A DNA stretch of 64,000 nt from SKZT01 sp964478625 (GTDB taxonomy: Bacteria > Desulfobacterota > Desulfobacteria > Desulfobacterales > SKZT01): positions 14,859-78,858 of the forward strand of contig CAYZJH010000011.1 in the NCBI GenBank assembly GCA_964478625.1. Reading direction: 5' to 3'. Shown here piece by piece: positions 16,429 to 24,712 of the stretch. Under the pieces are notes generated by a model that saw only the letters and a list, made by a program, of their open reading frames with translations, did no database searches and had not been told where the DNA came from. A program made the translations under genes and the position numbers. Positions within the stretch are counted from its first letter, which is position 1. Every line of letters starts with the position of its first letter.

Positions 16429-17031
16429 TTATTCTTCAATGGCTTTTTTCAACGCATCCACAAATCGGTGAAACACTTCTGTGGTTTTATGCCGATCGGA
16501 TCGCAACAGACTTTCAAACATAAGGCTGCGCAACCCCTGACATATTTCCACCTGCACGCCTGCACCCGATCGGCAGCGATTACAGATGTTCAATGGGCTC
16601 AGCCCGGGAAATCGAACCGAGTCTTTGACCTGGAATCCGGCTTTTTGAAGGGATGCGCCGATCTTTTTCCTGAGAGCGATATCTTTTCCGCCCATTAAAA
16701 TCATCAAATCCCTGTCTCCGCAACCATGAATGGAGATGATGGTATTTGACTGCTTGGCTATGGCAAGTCCCTGGGGTTCATCAAACCTTCTGCTGGTAAT
16801 GTGAAGGTCAAAATTTCCATGCACCTTCGACCCCGAGAAACTGTAAAAACTGTGAAGATCACCTGCGATTGCCTGAGCGATTTCGGTAGTTCCCGGTTCA
16901 ATTCCGCCCCCATGGATTGCCATAATCGCTATTTGAGATATTCCCTGGCGGAAACGAATGCGGTAATCAACACCTTCGACTTCGGATAAAGCCAATTCTT
17001 TAAAAGAATGGTACGTTATCTTATTTGTCAT
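16429..17031 (-). CDS. Poly-gamma-glutamate hydrolase family protein (DUF867)
   Basis: A 200-residue zinc-peptidase-like protein of the PghP family, first known from phage and Bacillus, where it cuts poly-gamma-glutamate. Family landmarks are all present: VDYRIRFR, IMAIHGGGIEPGTTEIAQAIA (zinc-binding HGG and Glu), LHITSRRFDEP (second His), IISIHGCGDRD, and LNICNRCRSGAGVQVEICQGLR near the C-terminus. No signal peptide. The start overlaps the previous small ORF by 11 bp and has no clear ribosome binding site, so coupling is possible. It may be of phage origin or used in capsule turnover. The substrate in this organism is unknown. Confidence 0.82.
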   Translation of the reverse strand: MTNKITYHSFKELALSEVEGVDYRIRFRQGISQIAIMAIHGGGIEPGTTEIAQAIAGDLHSFYSFSGSKVHGNFDLHITSRRFDEPQGLAIAKQSNTIISIHGCGDRDLMILMGGKDIALRKKIGASLQKAGFQVKDSVRFPGLSPLNICNRCRSGAGVQVEICQGLRSLMFESLLRSDRHKTTEVFHRFVDALKKAIEE

Positions 17032-17221
17032 TGGAATAGTGTTGTTTCACCTTCCGAAGGGAAGAACACAAGGTATTTTGATCAAAAAATTTGCACTGAC
17101 CCTGGAGGTTGCATTTTAGGGATTTAAGCGACTCCACACCCGTATATTCATCCTCCCAGAAATTTAATAGCAGAATTACCTTTTGTTCCATTTCCTTACA
17201 ATGAAGCGATGCCTTGGCCAT
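17021..17221 (-). CDS. Small hypothetical cysteine-containing protein
   Basis: A 66-residue ORF with ATG at 17221 behind an AAAGGAA site. Four cysteines fall in HCKEME, KCNLQGQCKFF and NTLCSSLRK; the spacing does not match a known metal motif. It overlaps the start of the poly-gamma-glutamate hydrolase gene by 11 bp in another frame, which supports cotranscription. No membrane segment. The function is unknown. Confidence 0.45.
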   Translation of the reverse strand: MAKASLHCKEMEQKVILLLNFWEDEYTGVESLKSLKCNLQGQCKFFDQNTLCSSLRKVKQHYSNDK

Positions 17222-17332
17222 AACAAGAATTTCCTTTACGCTGTTTTTGGTTAAGTATTCCTTCCCGGCGGAAACCGTGGCTTACCTTAAAACATCAATA
17301 TCGCCATCCATGAGTAGAAATACCTGATTGAA

Positions 17333-17352
17333 ATACCGGCCTTCACCGGTAT
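17333..17352 (-). terminator. Possible terminator hairpin after the aldo/keto reductase gene
   Basis: A 7-bp stem (ATACCGG/CCGGTAT) with a 6-nt loop lies 41 bp past the stop of the aldo/keto reductase gene. On the minus strand it is followed by TTTCAATC, a short T-rich run only. Confidence 0.35.
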
Positions 17353-17393
17353 GCCATGAAAAGCTTCTTCCGCATAAAATTACTGATTTCGGG

Positions 17394-18263
17394 TTATAGT
17401 ATCCCACGATAATAGGCTAACCTTGACACATGGGGTTCAAAAGCTTTTTCCAGATCTTGCTTTTCCTTTTCGGATAAAAGGATCGTATTTTTACCGGCGC
17501 CGACCAGGGTCCGCACATGCTCGCGAGTTGAACATCCCACAATCACAACGGTAACCGGATGGGATAGTGCATAACGAATCAGCAGATCAGGGGTAACCCC
17601 TCCTTCGGGATAAATATAATGGGATGCTCCCAACGTTTTCATGGCAATCACGGCAATACCTTTTTCTCCGGCCGCCGTAAGAGTCGATGATAAAAATGAT
17701 TCCGGACGGGTCCGGGCCAAAACACCTTCCACCGGATTTACCGGCATCATCACCGAATCCACGGGCCATTCACGAACCGCCCGGGTTAAAATTTCGGGAT
17801 CATGATGACCTGTCACACCAATAGCCCGAACCCTCCCGTTACTTTTAGCTTCAAGAAATGCTTCAAGGGCTCCTCCAGGACCCGAAATCATCCGGATATC
17901 TTCTTGAGTCCTTACATCATGAATCTGCCATAGATCCAGATAATCGGTCTGCAACCGTGCAAGGGTTTCCTCAAGATCTCTCAATGCGCTGTCCCGGTCA
18001 CGACTGGCGGATTTGCTTGCCTGAAAAATGCTGTTCCGAAGCTGAGGATTTTTTCCCCAAACCGCTCCGTAATACCTTTCACTATCCGCATAGACCCTGG
18101 CACAGTCAAAGTAGGTTATTTTTTGGACAACAGCTTCTGAAATGACTTTTTCAGCCTCAGCCGCACGCCCATAGGTTCTTAAAACCCCCTCACCCCCAAG
18201 ACCGACACAGGTAATATTTTTTATTTTCCCAAAAGGCTTTTCAATTATTTGATTTTCATTCAT
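17394..18263 (-). CDS. Aldo/keto reductase family protein
   Basis: A 289-residue (beta/alpha)8 oxidoreductase using NAD(P)H. It starts with GKIKNITCVGLGGEGVLRTYG, then AVVQKITYFDCARVYADSERYYG (the catalytic Asp/Tyr pair of the family), TDYLDLWQIHDVRTQEDI and VRAIGVTGHHDPEIL, then TVVIVGCSTREHVRTLV near the C-terminal cofactor site. A His normally follows LWQIH in these enzymes and is present. ATG at 18263 (MNENQ) was preferred over the longer frame to 18329, which adds a basic tail without homology. It is divergent from fumarase. The substrate is unknown. Confidence 0.82.
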   Translation of the reverse strand: MNENQIIEKPFGKIKNITCVGLGGEGVLRTYGRAAEAEKVISEAVVQKITYFDCARVYADSERYYGAVWGKNPQLRNSIFQASKSASRDRDSALRDLEETLARLQTDYLDLWQIHDVRTQEDIRMISGPGGALEAFLEAKSNGRVRAIGVTGHHDPEILTRAVREWPVDSVMMPVNPVEGVLARTRPESFLSSTLTAAGEKGIAVIAMKTLGASHYIYPEGGVTPDLLIRYALSHPVTVVIVGCSTREHVRTLVGAGKNTILLSEKEKQDLEKAFEPHVSRLAYYRGIL

Positions 18264-18427
18264 GATGATTTTCCATAGACTTTTTTGCTTTGAATATGGT
18301 TTTATTAAACTTTTAAAAGTGTATTCCACGAAAAGGTCATTTGCAAGTTTTATGTATATATTGATTTTTTCACAACCAATGAAATTTATACTCGGATGAC
18401 CATAAAAACAGTTAAGGAGATCTGATA

Positions 18428-20038
18428 ATGGCTGAGTTCAAATACCAGGAAATGTTCCCGATGGGTGAGGATTCCACCCACTATCGTTTGATTACAAAAG
18501 ATTATATAACCACCGACAGATTTGATGGTAAGGTGATCATAAAAATAGATCCCCAGGCGCTCACTTTATTGGCCCAGGAGGCCTTTCACGATGTATCCCA
18601 CCTGCTGAGACCTTCTCATCTGGAATTGGTGGCCAAAATTCTGGATGACCCTGAAGCCACGGATAATGACAAATATGTGGCAAAAGAAATGTTGAAAAAT
18701 GCAATCATTGCAGCCGAAGGAGAATTTCCCCTGTGCCAGGACACCGGAACAGCCATTATTATGGGAAAAAAGGGGCAGCAGGTCTGGACCGGCGGAGGAG
18801 ATGAAAAAGCCTTGTCTTTAGGAGTTTTTAACGCATATACGAAAAATAATCTCCGGTATTCCCAAAATGCCCCTTTGACCATGTTCGAAGAAAAAAATAC
18901 CGGGTGTAACCTTCCGGCCCAAATCGATTTGTCTGCAGTGGATGGTGATACTTACAGGTTTTTATTCATGGCCAAAGGAGGAGGATCGGCCAATAAAACC
19001 TATCTATTCCAGGAAACCAAAGCGGTATTGAACCCGGAGACCCTGATTCATTTTATGAGAGAGAAAATGAGATCTTTGGGAACTGCTGCCTGTCCCCCAT
19101 ACCATCTGGCTTTTGTTATCGGAGGAACCTCTGCGGAATTGACTCTGAAAACGGTCAAGCTGGCCTCTGCAGGATATCTGGACAATCTCCCTCAGCAAGG
19201 AAGTGAAAGCGGCCATGCATTTCGGGATCGCCGGCTTGAAGATGAACTGCTTCAAATTTCGCGGGAACTGGGCCTTGGGGCGCAATTCGGCGGAAAAAAT
19301 TTCTGCCTGGAAACCCGCATCATCAGACTTCCCAGGCATGGGGCATCCTGTCCCATCGGATTGGGAGTCAGTTGCAGCGCGGATAGAAATATCAAGGCAA
19401 AAATTACTGCCGACGGAATCTTCTTGGAAACACTAGAAACCAATCCTGCACGGTTTTTACCGGAGAAAGATTCAGAAGACAGCAGCGCCGTAAAGATAGA
19501 TTTGAATCAGCCCATGGACAAAATCAGGGCCATTCTGACCCGATATCCCGTAGCGACCAGGCTTTTGCTGACCGGAAAAATCGTGGTGGGAAGAGATATC
19601 GCCCATGCCAAACTTAAAGAACGACTGGACAAAGGTGAGGGACTTCCTCAGTATCTGAAAGATCATATTATTTACTATGCCGGACCTGCCAAAACCCCAA
19701 AAGGGTACGCATCCGGCTCTTTCGGTCCGACAACGGCAGGACGTATGGATTCATATGTGCCCTTGTTTCAGTCCCAGGGTGCCTCTTTGGTCATGCTGGC
19801 CAAAGGAAACCGATCCACGCAGGTGACAGAATCCTGTAAAAAACATGGAGGATTTTATCTCGGATCAATCGGCGGACCTGCGGCACGTCTTGGAAAAGAG
19901 TGCATAACCGATGTTCGGGTCTTGGAATATCCGGAATTGGGCATGGAAGCCATCTTTATGATCACAGTAAAGGACTTTCCAGCATTTATTATTGTGGATG
20001 ACAAAGGAAACGATTTTTTTGCAGGTTTGCTGGATTAA
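18428..20038 (+). CDS. fumA: Class I fumarate hydratase ([4Fe-4S], FumA/B type)
   Basis: A 536-residue single-chain class I fumarase that interconverts fumarate and malate, the oxygen-sensitive form used by anaerobes. The alpha-like N-terminal part has FPLCQDTGTAI (cluster Cys 103), NTGCNLPAQID and CPIGLGVSC, the three cysteines expected to hold the [4Fe-4S] cluster. The C-terminal part has GPTTAGRMDSY, GNRSTQVTESCKKHGGFY and GSIGGPAARL, typical of the beta-like domain. Length matches the family. TTAAGGAG precedes ATG 18428. It stands alone in its transcript and ends in a clear hairpin. It likely serves the oxidative or reductive citric acid cycle. Confidence 0.95.
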   Translation: MAEFKYQEMFPMGEDSTHYRLITKDYITTDRFDGKVIIKIDPQALTLLAQEAFHDVSHLLRPSHLELVAKILDDPEATDNDKYVAKEMLKNAIIAAEGEFPLCQDTGTAIIMGKKGQQVWTGGGDEKALSLGVFNAYTKNNLRYSQNAPLTMFEEKNTGCNLPAQIDLSAVDGDTYRFLFMAKGGGSANKTYLFQETKAVLNPETLIHFMREKMRSLGTAACPPYHLAFVIGGTSAELTLKTVKLASAGYLDNLPQQGSESGHAFRDRRLEDELLQISRELGLGAQFGGKNFCLETRIIRLPRHGASCPIGLGVSCSADRNIKAKITADGIFLETLETNPARFLPEKDSEDSSAVKIDLNQPMDKIRAILTRYPVATRLLLTGKIVVGRDIAHAKLKERLDKGEGLPQYLKDHIIYYAGPAKTPKGYASGSFGPTTAGRMDSYVPLFQSQGASLVMLAKGNRSTQVTESCKKHGGFYLGSIGGPAARLGKECITDVRVLEYPELGMEAIFMITVKDFPAFIIVDDKGNDFFAGLLD

Positions 20039-20060
20039 AAAGAACACCTTTTACAAACAG

Positions 20061-20092
20061 GAGTGCGAAAGCCCTTTTTTCGCACTCTTTTG
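20061..20092 (+). terminator. Intrinsic terminator of the fumarase gene
   Basis: A perfect 10-bp stem (GAGTGCGAAA/TTTCGCACTC) with a 7-nt loop starts 22 bp after the fumarase stop and is followed by TTTTG. It may also serve the convergent GAF gene in the other direction. Confidence 0.65.
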
Positions 20093-20122
20093 CAAAACCA
20101 AAATATTTGCCCCTCCATTCGG

Positions 20123-20710
20123 TTACCCATCCAGAGCCGAACTTCCTGTCATGGAAGCAAACCAGTCGGTAAGTTCTTCCATTTCCTTTTTGTGATCTCT
20201 GAGCACTTTTTCCATATACCTTGCATTTTCGATGGCAATGCCACCTTGTTCAGCCAACGCGGAAATAAACTCCACTTCACGGTAAGTGAAATCCCGGGGT
20301 TCTGCCCCGTAAAGCCTTAGCACGCCTATCACATTATCTTTGAAAAGAATCGGCACGGATAAAATTGAACCAATACCTTCCTTTTTGCAGGCTTCCGGGT
20401 ATTGCAGGCGCGAATCAGATGTGACATCAGGTACCACCACGGGTCTTTTATCAAACACTGCTCCCGGCATGCTTTTATCCGCAGCAACCGGTCCCTTATC
20501 TAGATACTCCTGACTTAAATTGTGATTGGCGATGAGCTGAAGACGATTGTTTTTTTTATCCAACAGGCTGATGGCACCTGCCTTTAATCTGAGTGATGAT
20601 ACGGCATGCTTTAAAATTAAGTTCAGGACCTCTTGAAGGTCCAGTGTGGAACTGATCGCTTTACTGACACTCACGAAGGCTGAAAAATAATCCTGTTCCC
20701 TGGCTTGCAT
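20123..20710 (-). CDS. GAF-domain protein
   Basis: A 195-residue cytoplasmic protein made almost entirely of one GAF domain (about residues 10-160: SKAISSTLDLQEVLNLILKH, GAISLLDKKNNRLQLIA, SILSVPILFKDNVIGVLRLY, REVEFISALAEQGGIAIENA). GAF domains sense small ligands, nucleotides or redox state. No output domain (kinase, cyclase, HTH) is attached, so it probably acts by protein contact. The start at 20710 was chosen because AAGGAGG lies just upstream; the open frame to 20869 has no such site. It follows the ferritin-like gene on the same strand. Confidence 0.85.
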   Translation of the reverse strand: MQAREQDYFSAFVSVSKAISSTLDLQEVLNLILKHAVSSLRLKAGAISLLDKKNNRLQLIANHNLSQEYLDKGPVAADKSMPGAVFDKRPVVVPDVTSDSRLQYPEACKKEGIGSILSVPILFKDNVIGVLRLYGAEPRDFTYREVEFISALAEQGGIAIENARYMEKVLRDHKKEMEELTDWFASMTGSSALDG

Positions 20711-20826
20711 TGTTTTTCCTCCTTGTGTCCTGATGGGATAACATATCCACTTGTTGAAATTTAATAAGAATGAAATGTTATTTTCTGTCTCGAGCTTCTT
20801 TTTCACGGATAGAAGGTAATGTTCCT

Positions 20827-21357
20827 TCAAGCGCCATCCAGAGTATGCCCTTCCCGTAATCTGTACCATCCTTCCGGATCTTTAAAAAATTCATAGGTAT
20901 CTTCCAGGGAAAGGCGGTGCTCCCTTTCCATAGAAGCCAACAATTTGAAAAATTGCTTTTCCTGGGCATTGTCTGTAAGCTTTTCAAGTTTGTTGTAAAA
21001 AGCTTCACCCTTGGTCTCAAATTGAATCGCGATTTCGACGGCTTCCATGTCCGTGGTATCGGCACTGCTGCCCGTTTCGATGGATTCCACCACTTTTTTT
21101 AATACATCCTTGACCTTTGTATCCTTGACTTTTATCGGAAGCGTTTCGGGCCATTGGCCTTCTTTTTCAAGTGTTTTATGCAATTCCAGCAGTCTTTGGT
21201 AATGTTCATCCTCATCTGCGGCAATCGTTTCAAACATGGCTTTTCCCAACGCATTGGAAGTCCGCCGGGCATGTTTTAAGTAAAATGCTTTTTCCCGCTG
21301 CTCATTATTTAAAGCGGTTTCCAATGCCTTTATCCGTTCCTGGGTTTGGTCAGGCAT
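20827..21357 (-). CDS. Rubrerythrin/ferritin-like diiron protein
   Basis: A 176-residue ferritin-like four-helix protein. Di-iron ligands are visible as ExxH-type motifs: NNEQREKAFYLKHA, ETIAADEDEHYQRLLELH in the first half, and AIQFETKGEAFYNKLE and LASMEREHRLSLED in the second. There is no C-terminal rubredoxin Cx2C domain, unlike classical rubrerythrin. Such proteins reduce peroxide or store iron in anaerobes. ATG at 21357 follows AAGGAG. A gap of 153 bp separates it from the NuoG-like gene upstream, with a hairpin between, so it is likely transcribed separately. Confidence 0.85.
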   Translation of the reverse strand: MPDQTQERIKALETALNNEQREKAFYLKHARRTSNALGKAMFETIAADEDEHYQRLLELHKTLEKEGQWPETLPIKVKDTKVKDVLKKVVESIETGSSADTTDMEAVEIAIQFETKGEAFYNKLEKLTDNAQEKQFFKLLASMEREHRLSLEDTYEFFKDPEGWYRLREGHTLDGA

Positions 21358-21438
21358 GACTTAGATCTCCTTTTGGGTTTTGGACAGATGTTGATCTTTT
21401 TTTTTGAAAAAGGAGTGGATAGATCTTATTTTTGCAAC

Positions 21439-21468
21439 AGGATTCGAAAGCAGGGCTTTCGCACTCCT
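21439..21468 (-). terminator. Hairpin downstream of the por/nuo-like operon
   Basis: An imperfect stem (AGGA..CGAAAGC/GCTTTCG..TCCT) with a 3-nt loop lies about 43 bp past the stop of the NuoG-like gene. It resembles the fumarase terminator in sequence (GTGCGAAAGCCCT). The following bases on the minus strand are only moderately T-rich. Confidence 0.45.
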
Positions 21469-21510
21469 GAATCGATCCATTCGAACTCCGGGTAACAGAT
21501 CAGGGCAAGT

Positions 21511-22215
21511 TTACCGACAATGAACGCATTTTGAAAATTGCTCCGGGGGAAGATTAAATTTTTCTTTAAAATACTCCAATTGCTTTACAGGAGCAAAGTA
21601 TCGTCCGCAAGATTCACATTTTTGAAGAGGAAAATCCGTTTTCCAAATGGTTCTGACACCGTCCTTTTCTTTCATAGGGATCACATCCACCGGACATACC
21701 AGATGGCATGATCCGCAGGCAATACAATCAGGAGGGGATTCCTCAAAAGGTGTCGCTACCCGCTTATGAACCCCTCTTCCTTCATAGCCGATGGCGGCAA
21801 CACCCACAACCTCTCTGCATGTCCGGATACACTGGCCACAAAGGATACAACCCTTGATGTCAGCCTCAAACCGGCTTTTTTCCACCCCGAGATCCTTTGC
21901 AATTGCTAACAGGCTTGGATGTTTAGGATTTCTGGCCAGAAGAAGTTCTATAACCAGTTTGCGAACATTTATGACCCTTTCCGAGCGAGTGTTGACTTCG
22001 AGACCTTCGGCAACTTCATATATGCACGAAGCTACAATGCGGGTTTTCTTGTTATGAATAATTTCCACCACGCAGAGACGACAAGCCCCATATGGCGCCA
22101 GTTCTTCATTGCTGCAAAGTTGCGGGATTAAGATATTGGCCCTCTGGGCGGCCTTGAGAAGGGTCGTACCTTCGGTGGCCTGAATTTTCCGGCCATCTAT
22201 TGTCATTGTGACCAT
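21511..22215 (-). CDS. NuoG/HydA-N-terminus-like ferredoxin subunit (2Fe-2S plus 4Fe-4S), no catalytic domain
   Basis: A 234-residue electron-transfer protein equivalent to the N-terminus of NuoG, HoxU or the first part of HydA. A [2Fe-2S] domain comes first (about residues 5-75: CSNEELAPYGACRLCVVEI, later Cys in VASC). Two [4Fe-4S] motifs follow, CILCGQCIRTC and CIACGSCHLVCP. The C-terminus has CESCGRYFAP and CVHC, possibly a zinc site. The large molybdopterin-fold or H-cluster domain is absent. ATG 22215 is used; the GTG at 22230 leaves no space after AGGAG. It is the last gene of a transcript with NuoE, NuoF and POR subunits, so it likely passes electrons between NADH/FMN and ferredoxin or POR. 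Confidence 0.8.
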   Translation of the reverse strand: MVTMTIDGRKIQATEGTTLLKAAQRANILIPQLCSNEELAPYGACRLCVVEIIHNKKTRIVASCIYEVAEGLEVNTRSERVINVRKLVIELLLARNPKHPSLLAIAKDLGVEKSRFEADIKGCILCGQCIRTCREVVGVAAIGYEGRGVHKRVATPFEESPPDCIACGSCHLVCPVDVIPMKEKDGVRTIWKTDFPLQKCESCGRYFAPVKQLEYFKEKFNLPPEQFSKCVHCR

Positions 22216-22322
22216 TTGATTCCTTTTCACTCCTTATCTGATCTCTTATCTGTCATGGGTTATCAGCAATTTTTTTCTTGTGGTTATCAACCGATGACGG
22301 GTAACCGATAAACGATCATTTT

Positions 22323-24185
22323 TTAAGTAATTATAACCGCATCGAATTTGCACACTTCATAACAGGCCCCGCACTTGATACAGATTTCATCATCAATGGA
22401 ATGGACTTCTTTTTTGATGCCTCTTGCAGCTTCCACCGGACATATCCGTGCACACAAATGGCATCCGGTGCAATTTTCCGGGTCAATGGCATAGTTGATC
22501 AATGCCTTGCAAACTCCGGCAGGGCATTTTCTGTCTTTTATATGGGCTTCATACTCATCTCTGAAATAACGCATTGTTGTAATCACCGGGTTTGGTGCCG
22601 AACCCCCGAGAGCACATAAAGATCCGTCGATAATCGCCTGCCCCATCCATTCAAGGGTATCCAGATCTTCTTCTCTCCCCTCTCCCGAGGTAATGCGGTC
22701 CAGAATTTTTCGCATCTGAAGGATGCCCTCCCGACACGGGGTACATTTTCCACAGGATTCCTCTTCTAAAAATTTCAGGAAATAATTGGCGACATCCACC
22801 ATGCAGTTGTTCTCATCCATGACGATCATTCCACCGGAACCCATCATGGAGCCTAATCGGGTCAGTTCATCAAAATCAACCGGGGTATCCAGATATTCTT
22901 CAGGGATACATCCACCCGAGGGCCCTCCGGTCTGCACCGCTTTAAATTTTTTACCCCCACGAATCCCACCTCCGATATCATAGATGATTTCTCTCAAAGT
23001 GATCCCCATGGGGACTTCCACAAGTCCCGTATTATTGATTTTTCCCACTAGTGAAAAGATTTTGGTTCCTTTGCTGCCCTCAGTGCCGATACTTGAATAC
23101 CATTTTGCACCTTTGTTGATGATCAAAGGCACGTTGGCCCAGGTTTCCACGTTGTTTAAGTTCGTGGGCTTATCCCACAAGCCTTTATCGGTGGCATGAA
23201 CGTATTTGGCACGAGGTTCACCGCTTCTTCCTTCGATAGAAGCAAAAAGTGCCGAGGATTCCCCACAGACAAAAGCCCCTCCTCCCCGCATGATTTTTAT
23301 ATCAAAATGAAATCCGGTTCCGAGGATATTTTCACCCAGAAATCCCCATTCTCGTGCCTGTTCCAGTGCCAGGGTTGCATGGGTGACAGCCAGAGGGTAT
23401 TCGTTTCGAACATAGATATATCCATCGCCTGAGCCAATGGCATATGCCCCGATAATCATCCCTTCCAAAACCGAGTGAGGATTTCCTTCAAGAAGGGCAC
23501 GGTCCATAAACGCACCCGGGTCCCCTTCATCCGCATTGCAAATAACATACTTGGGTTCCCCTTTAGCTTTTCTGGTCGCATGCCATTTCCATCCGGCGGG
23601 AAATCCCCCACCGCCCCTTCCCCGCAGGTTGGCGTCAATCATTTCCTGAATAACTTCATCAGGTTGCATCCCTGAAAGAACCCTGGATAATGCCGAATAA
23701 CCGCCTAAGCTGATATAATCTTCAATACTCCTGGAATCGATGAAACTGTTCTTTCCCAAAAGGTAGCGTTGCTGTTTTTTATAGAAGGGTATCTGGGAAT
23801 CTTTGGGGATGATTTTTTGGGTCTCCGGGTCCACATAGACCAAACGATCAATGATTTCGTTTTGGGCGATCGTTCTGGACACGATTTCGGCAACATCATC
23901 AACGCCAACCCCTAAATAGCATATCTCTTCAGGGTAAATCACCACAATAGGACCTCTTTCACAAAACCCGGGGCATCCTGTTTCTTTGATTGCCGACAAT
24001 TCCACTTTGGAGTTAAGGCCCTGAGATTCAATTTCTTTTTTGAAAGCCGCAACGATTTTTTTTGATCCTAAAGCCAGGCATCCGGTACCGGCGCAGATGG
24101 AAACAACCGTCTTGGTCGGATTTCTCTGCGCCTGAAGGGTTATTCTGATCTGTTCCAACTGCTCGATCGATTTAATCTTCTTCAT
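22323..24185 (-). CDS. NuoF/HydB-like NAD(P)H- and FMN-binding subunit
   Basis: A 620-residue diaphorase subunit. The N-terminus is a thioredoxin-like [2Fe-2S] domain (CAGTGCLALGSKK, TGCPGFCERGP). The 51-kDa core follows with GRGGGGFPAGWKW and the NADH/FMN segment GGAFVCGESSALFASIEG, then the SLBB region and the [4Fe-4S] motif EESCGKCTPCREG. The C-terminal 70 residues add two ferredoxin clusters (CTGCHLCARICPVEA, CIKCGACYEVCKFDAV). This is the layout of HydB in bifurcating hydrogenases and of related soluble NADH:ferredoxin enzymes. Its start overlaps the NuoE-like gene by 14 bp. No hydrogenase subunit lies nearby, so coupling to POR is inferred from the operon. Confidence 0.88.
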   Translation of the reverse strand: MKKIKSIEQLEQIRITLQAQRNPTKTVVSICAGTGCLALGSKKIVAAFKKEIESQGLNSKVELSAIKETGCPGFCERGPIVVIYPEEICYLGVGVDDVAEIVSRTIAQNEIIDRLVYVDPETQKIIPKDSQIPFYKKQQRYLLGKNSFIDSRSIEDYISLGGYSALSRVLSGMQPDEVIQEMIDANLRGRGGGGFPAGWKWHATRKAKGEPKYVICNADEGDPGAFMDRALLEGNPHSVLEGMIIGAYAIGSGDGYIYVRNEYPLAVTHATLALEQAREWGFLGENILGTGFHFDIKIMRGGGAFVCGESSALFASIEGRSGEPRAKYVHATDKGLWDKPTNLNNVETWANVPLIINKGAKWYSSIGTEGSKGTKIFSLVGKINNTGLVEVPMGITLREIIYDIGGGIRGGKKFKAVQTGGPSGGCIPEEYLDTPVDFDELTRLGSMMGSGGMIVMDENNCMVDVANYFLKFLEEESCGKCTPCREGILQMRKILDRITSGEGREEDLDTLEWMGQAIIDGSLCALGGSAPNPVITTMRYFRDEYEAHIKDRKCPAGVCKALINYAIDPENCTGCHLCARICPVEAARGIKKEVHSIDDEICIKCGACYEVCKFDAVIIT

Positions 24186-24648
24186 CAGTCATTACCTTTT
24201 TGCCGAGTTTTTTAAGTAACTTGTTGCTTTTGGAGATGGTCATTTTCCCATGGTATTCGCCATCTGCTTCCAAAACAGGACCTAATGCACAAGCTCCCAC
24301 ACAATTGACCGTGTTAAAGGAAAACTTTAAATCCGCTGAAGTCTCTCCGGGTTTTATCCCAAGAACCCTTCCGATATGGTGGGTCAGAATCGGTGCTCCG
24401 CGAACATGACATGCAGTTCCGATGCATATGGTCAGCTGGTGCTCACCTCGCGGGGTCAAACTGAAAGCTTTATAGAAGGTGGCGACCTCGTAAATCTGAC
24501 TGATAGGTACATTTAGAAACATACTGACCCTTTGAAGGGCTTTATGAGGAAGGTAATTGAATTCCTTTTGAACATCCTGGAGGATCGGAACCAGAAACGC
24601 TTGGTCCGAATTGTACTTTAAGATGATTTCTCTGACTTTATCTTCCAT
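24172..24648 (-). CDS. NuoE/HydC-like [2Fe-2S] subunit
   Basis: A 158-residue thioredoxin-fold ferredoxin of the 24-kDa NuoE family. The helical N-terminus (YNSDQAFLVPILQDVQKEFN, YLPHKALQRVS) precedes the cluster motifs CIGTACHVRGAP and NCVGACALGPVLEAD, giving the usual Cx4C...Cx3C ligands. AAGG precedes ATG 24648. It overlaps the NuoF-like gene by 14 bp and follows the porB gene by 64 bp on the same strand. In HydABC- and Hox-type enzymes this subunit partners NuoF. Confidence 0.9.
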   Translation of the reverse strand: MEDKVREIILKYNSDQAFLVPILQDVQKEFNYLPHKALQRVSMFLNVPISQIYEVATFYKAFSLTPRGEHQLTICIGTACHVRGAPILTHHIGRVLGIKPGETSADLKFSFNTVNCVGACALGPVLEADGEYHGKMTISKSNKLLKKLGKKVMTDEED

Positions 24649-24712
24649 AGGGTAACCTTATCTAAAGAGTTGGGATGGAAAAAACTGGTCGACAAAAAAT
24701 TCTTTATTTTAC

